The notes under the pieces were generated by a model. That model was given only the letters and a program-made list of their open reading frames with translations, did not search any database and was not told the DNA's origin. A program made the position numbers and the translations under genes. Positions 45,661-46,375 of a stretch of 46,375 bases of DNA are shown piece by piece (the stretch's first letter is position 1; each line of letters begins with the position of its first letter). The stretch comes from a virus. The stretch is taken from positions 1 through 46,375 of the IMG/VR virus record IMGVR_UViG_3300005253_000114; one strand, written 5' to 3'.

Positions 45661-46375
45661 ATGGCTCATGACGAAGAGATCGAACGTCTTCGCAGAAGGT
45701 TTGACCGTCTTACTGAGCGTCGTTCTGTTAGTTCAATCCGTCGCTCTTTCGGTGCTGCTCAATCGGATGCCGCACGAGAGATCCGACGTCGTACCCGCAA
45801 GCTCCCACGTGGTAAGCTCGGTGCGCGTCAGATGCGATCACTCGGTTCTGTTGCTCGTCGAGAACAGGCACGTGCGATTAGCAGTCTCCTCGGAGAGATG
45901 CTGGACATCGAGGAAGAAGCGCATCGCGATTCTCTCCGAGGACTAGATCGGTTTGTTGCACGGATGGAGGGCCGGAGCGACGCACTGGCTGACCGTGTTC
46001 AGATGGAACAGCGTCGTGGCAGGCTGCGGGAGTTGCGCTCTTCGGCGAGGGATGCGTTGAAGGAACAGGTAGTCCAGATCAATACGTCGCTCCAGGTGAA
46101 CCTTCAGCGAGCTACCGTTGAAGGCATGACACGGACCGAGACGGTAGGTTTGCTTGAAGACGTTGCAGATCAGCAGTCTTGGCGAGTTGAGAGACTCATG
46201 CGAACGCGTGCGGCGACGGCTTACAACGCTGCACAGCTGGATGGGATCGATGCTCTTGCTGAAGAGTTCCCTGACGTGTATGGGCGTTGGGTAGAACACG
46301 TTGACGACAGCACGTGGCAGCCTACGGACGATCGTGTCGCCCCTGATTCTATTGCTCTACACGGTCAGGTGCAGC
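45661..46375 (+). CDS. MuF-like minor head protein (5' part, cut by window end)
   Basis: ATG 45661 opens a frame of 238 codons that reaches the end of the window without a stop. The N-terminal 150 residues are helical and Arg/Ser-rich (EEIERLRRRFDRLTERRSV, RREQARAISSLLGEMLDIEEEA). At about residues 185-235 it has RVERLMRTRAATAYNAAQLDGIDALAEEFPDVYGRWVEHVDDSTW, then a DDRV...ALHGQ ending, which corresponds to the Mu gpF/SPP1 gp7 head-protein domain. It is the usual neighbour of the portal gene. Confidence 0.75.
   Translation, partial: MAHDEEIERLRRRFDRLTERRSVSSIRRSFGAAQSDAAREIRRRTRKLPRGKLGARQMRSLGSVARREQARAISSLLGEMLDIEEEAHRDSLRGLDRFVARMEGRSDALADRVQMEQRRGRLRELRSSARDALKEQVVQINTSLQVNLQRATVEGMTRTETVGLLEDVADQQSWRVERLMRTRAATAYNAAQLDGIDALAEEFPDVYGRWVEHVDDSTWQPTDDRVAPDSIALHGQVQ

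Noticed and set aside
45943-46299. Minus-strand ORF of 118 codons at the right end
   Set aside because: It is a shadow of the MuF-like gene, which has a good start, helical composition and open frame to the window end.
1-46375. CRISPR array, insertion sequence or rRNA
   Set aside because: No regularly spaced repeats, transposase or rRNA-like sequence was seen on either strand.

Overview
The window is a contiguous piece of a large tailed double-stranded DNA bacteriophage (or prophage). It contains a T4-like replication and recombination set (gp32-like ssDNA-binding protein, gp46/gp47-like nuclease pair, RecA, UvsW-like helicase), a DnaB-type helicase, a DnaG-like primase and a Pol I-type polymerase, followed by terminase large subunit, tail-collar protein, portal and a MuF-like head protein. 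Genes are packed with 1-4 bp stop/start overlaps, GTG starts are frequent, and no ribosomal or housekeeping genes occur. The host cannot be named from the sequence. Both ends cut genes.

Layout. 0-8.5 kb: small regulators (a sigma-70-like protein, a ParB-like protein, HTH proteins), SF2 helicase, intein-bearing DnaB helicase, primase. 8.5-10.8 kb: a very Lys-rich protein, a HIRAN protein and a protein with a long acidic tract, separated by a promoter and a perfect long inverted repeat. 10.8-21.1 kb: UDG-PolA fusion, ssDNA-binding protein, RecA, Mre11/Rad50-type pair, oligoribonuclease-like exonuclease and a MazG-like pyrophosphohydrolase. 21.1-28.0 kb: a modification block. Forward genes encode a glycosyltransferase, an APH-fold kinase and a nucleotidyltransferase-HAD fusion. 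Reverse genes, the only minus-strand genes in the window, encode a second glycosyltransferase, a P-loop sulfotransferase/kinase-like protein, a TET/JBP-type 2-oxoglutarate dioxygenase and a second ParB-like protein. A divergent promoter with a palindromic operator lies next to a ribbon-helix-helix repressor. 28.0-37.9 kb: small unknown genes, a ThyX-like synthase, a DUF3310 protein, TerL, and a run of tandem small paralogues, one of them frameshifted. 37.9-46.4 kb: virion and lysis-associated genes (tail collar, membrane proteins, lipoprotein, portal, HAD phosphatase, HNH endonuclease, MuF-like head protein).

How the genes fit together. The replication block is nearly self-sufficient. The block at 21-28 kb has the gene content expected for oxidising a DNA base and decorating it with an activated small molecule, so the main hypothesis is that this phage carries hypermodified DNA made by an unusual kinase / nucleotidyltransferase / glycosyltransferase combination. 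Several gene junctions carry non-coding structure: a conserved GCACAAGGC motif, two long inverted repeats that each hold the same CTATGGTT element beside the right arm, a three-way-junction RNA candidate at 28.64-28.71 kb, and a tRNA-like element directly before recA.
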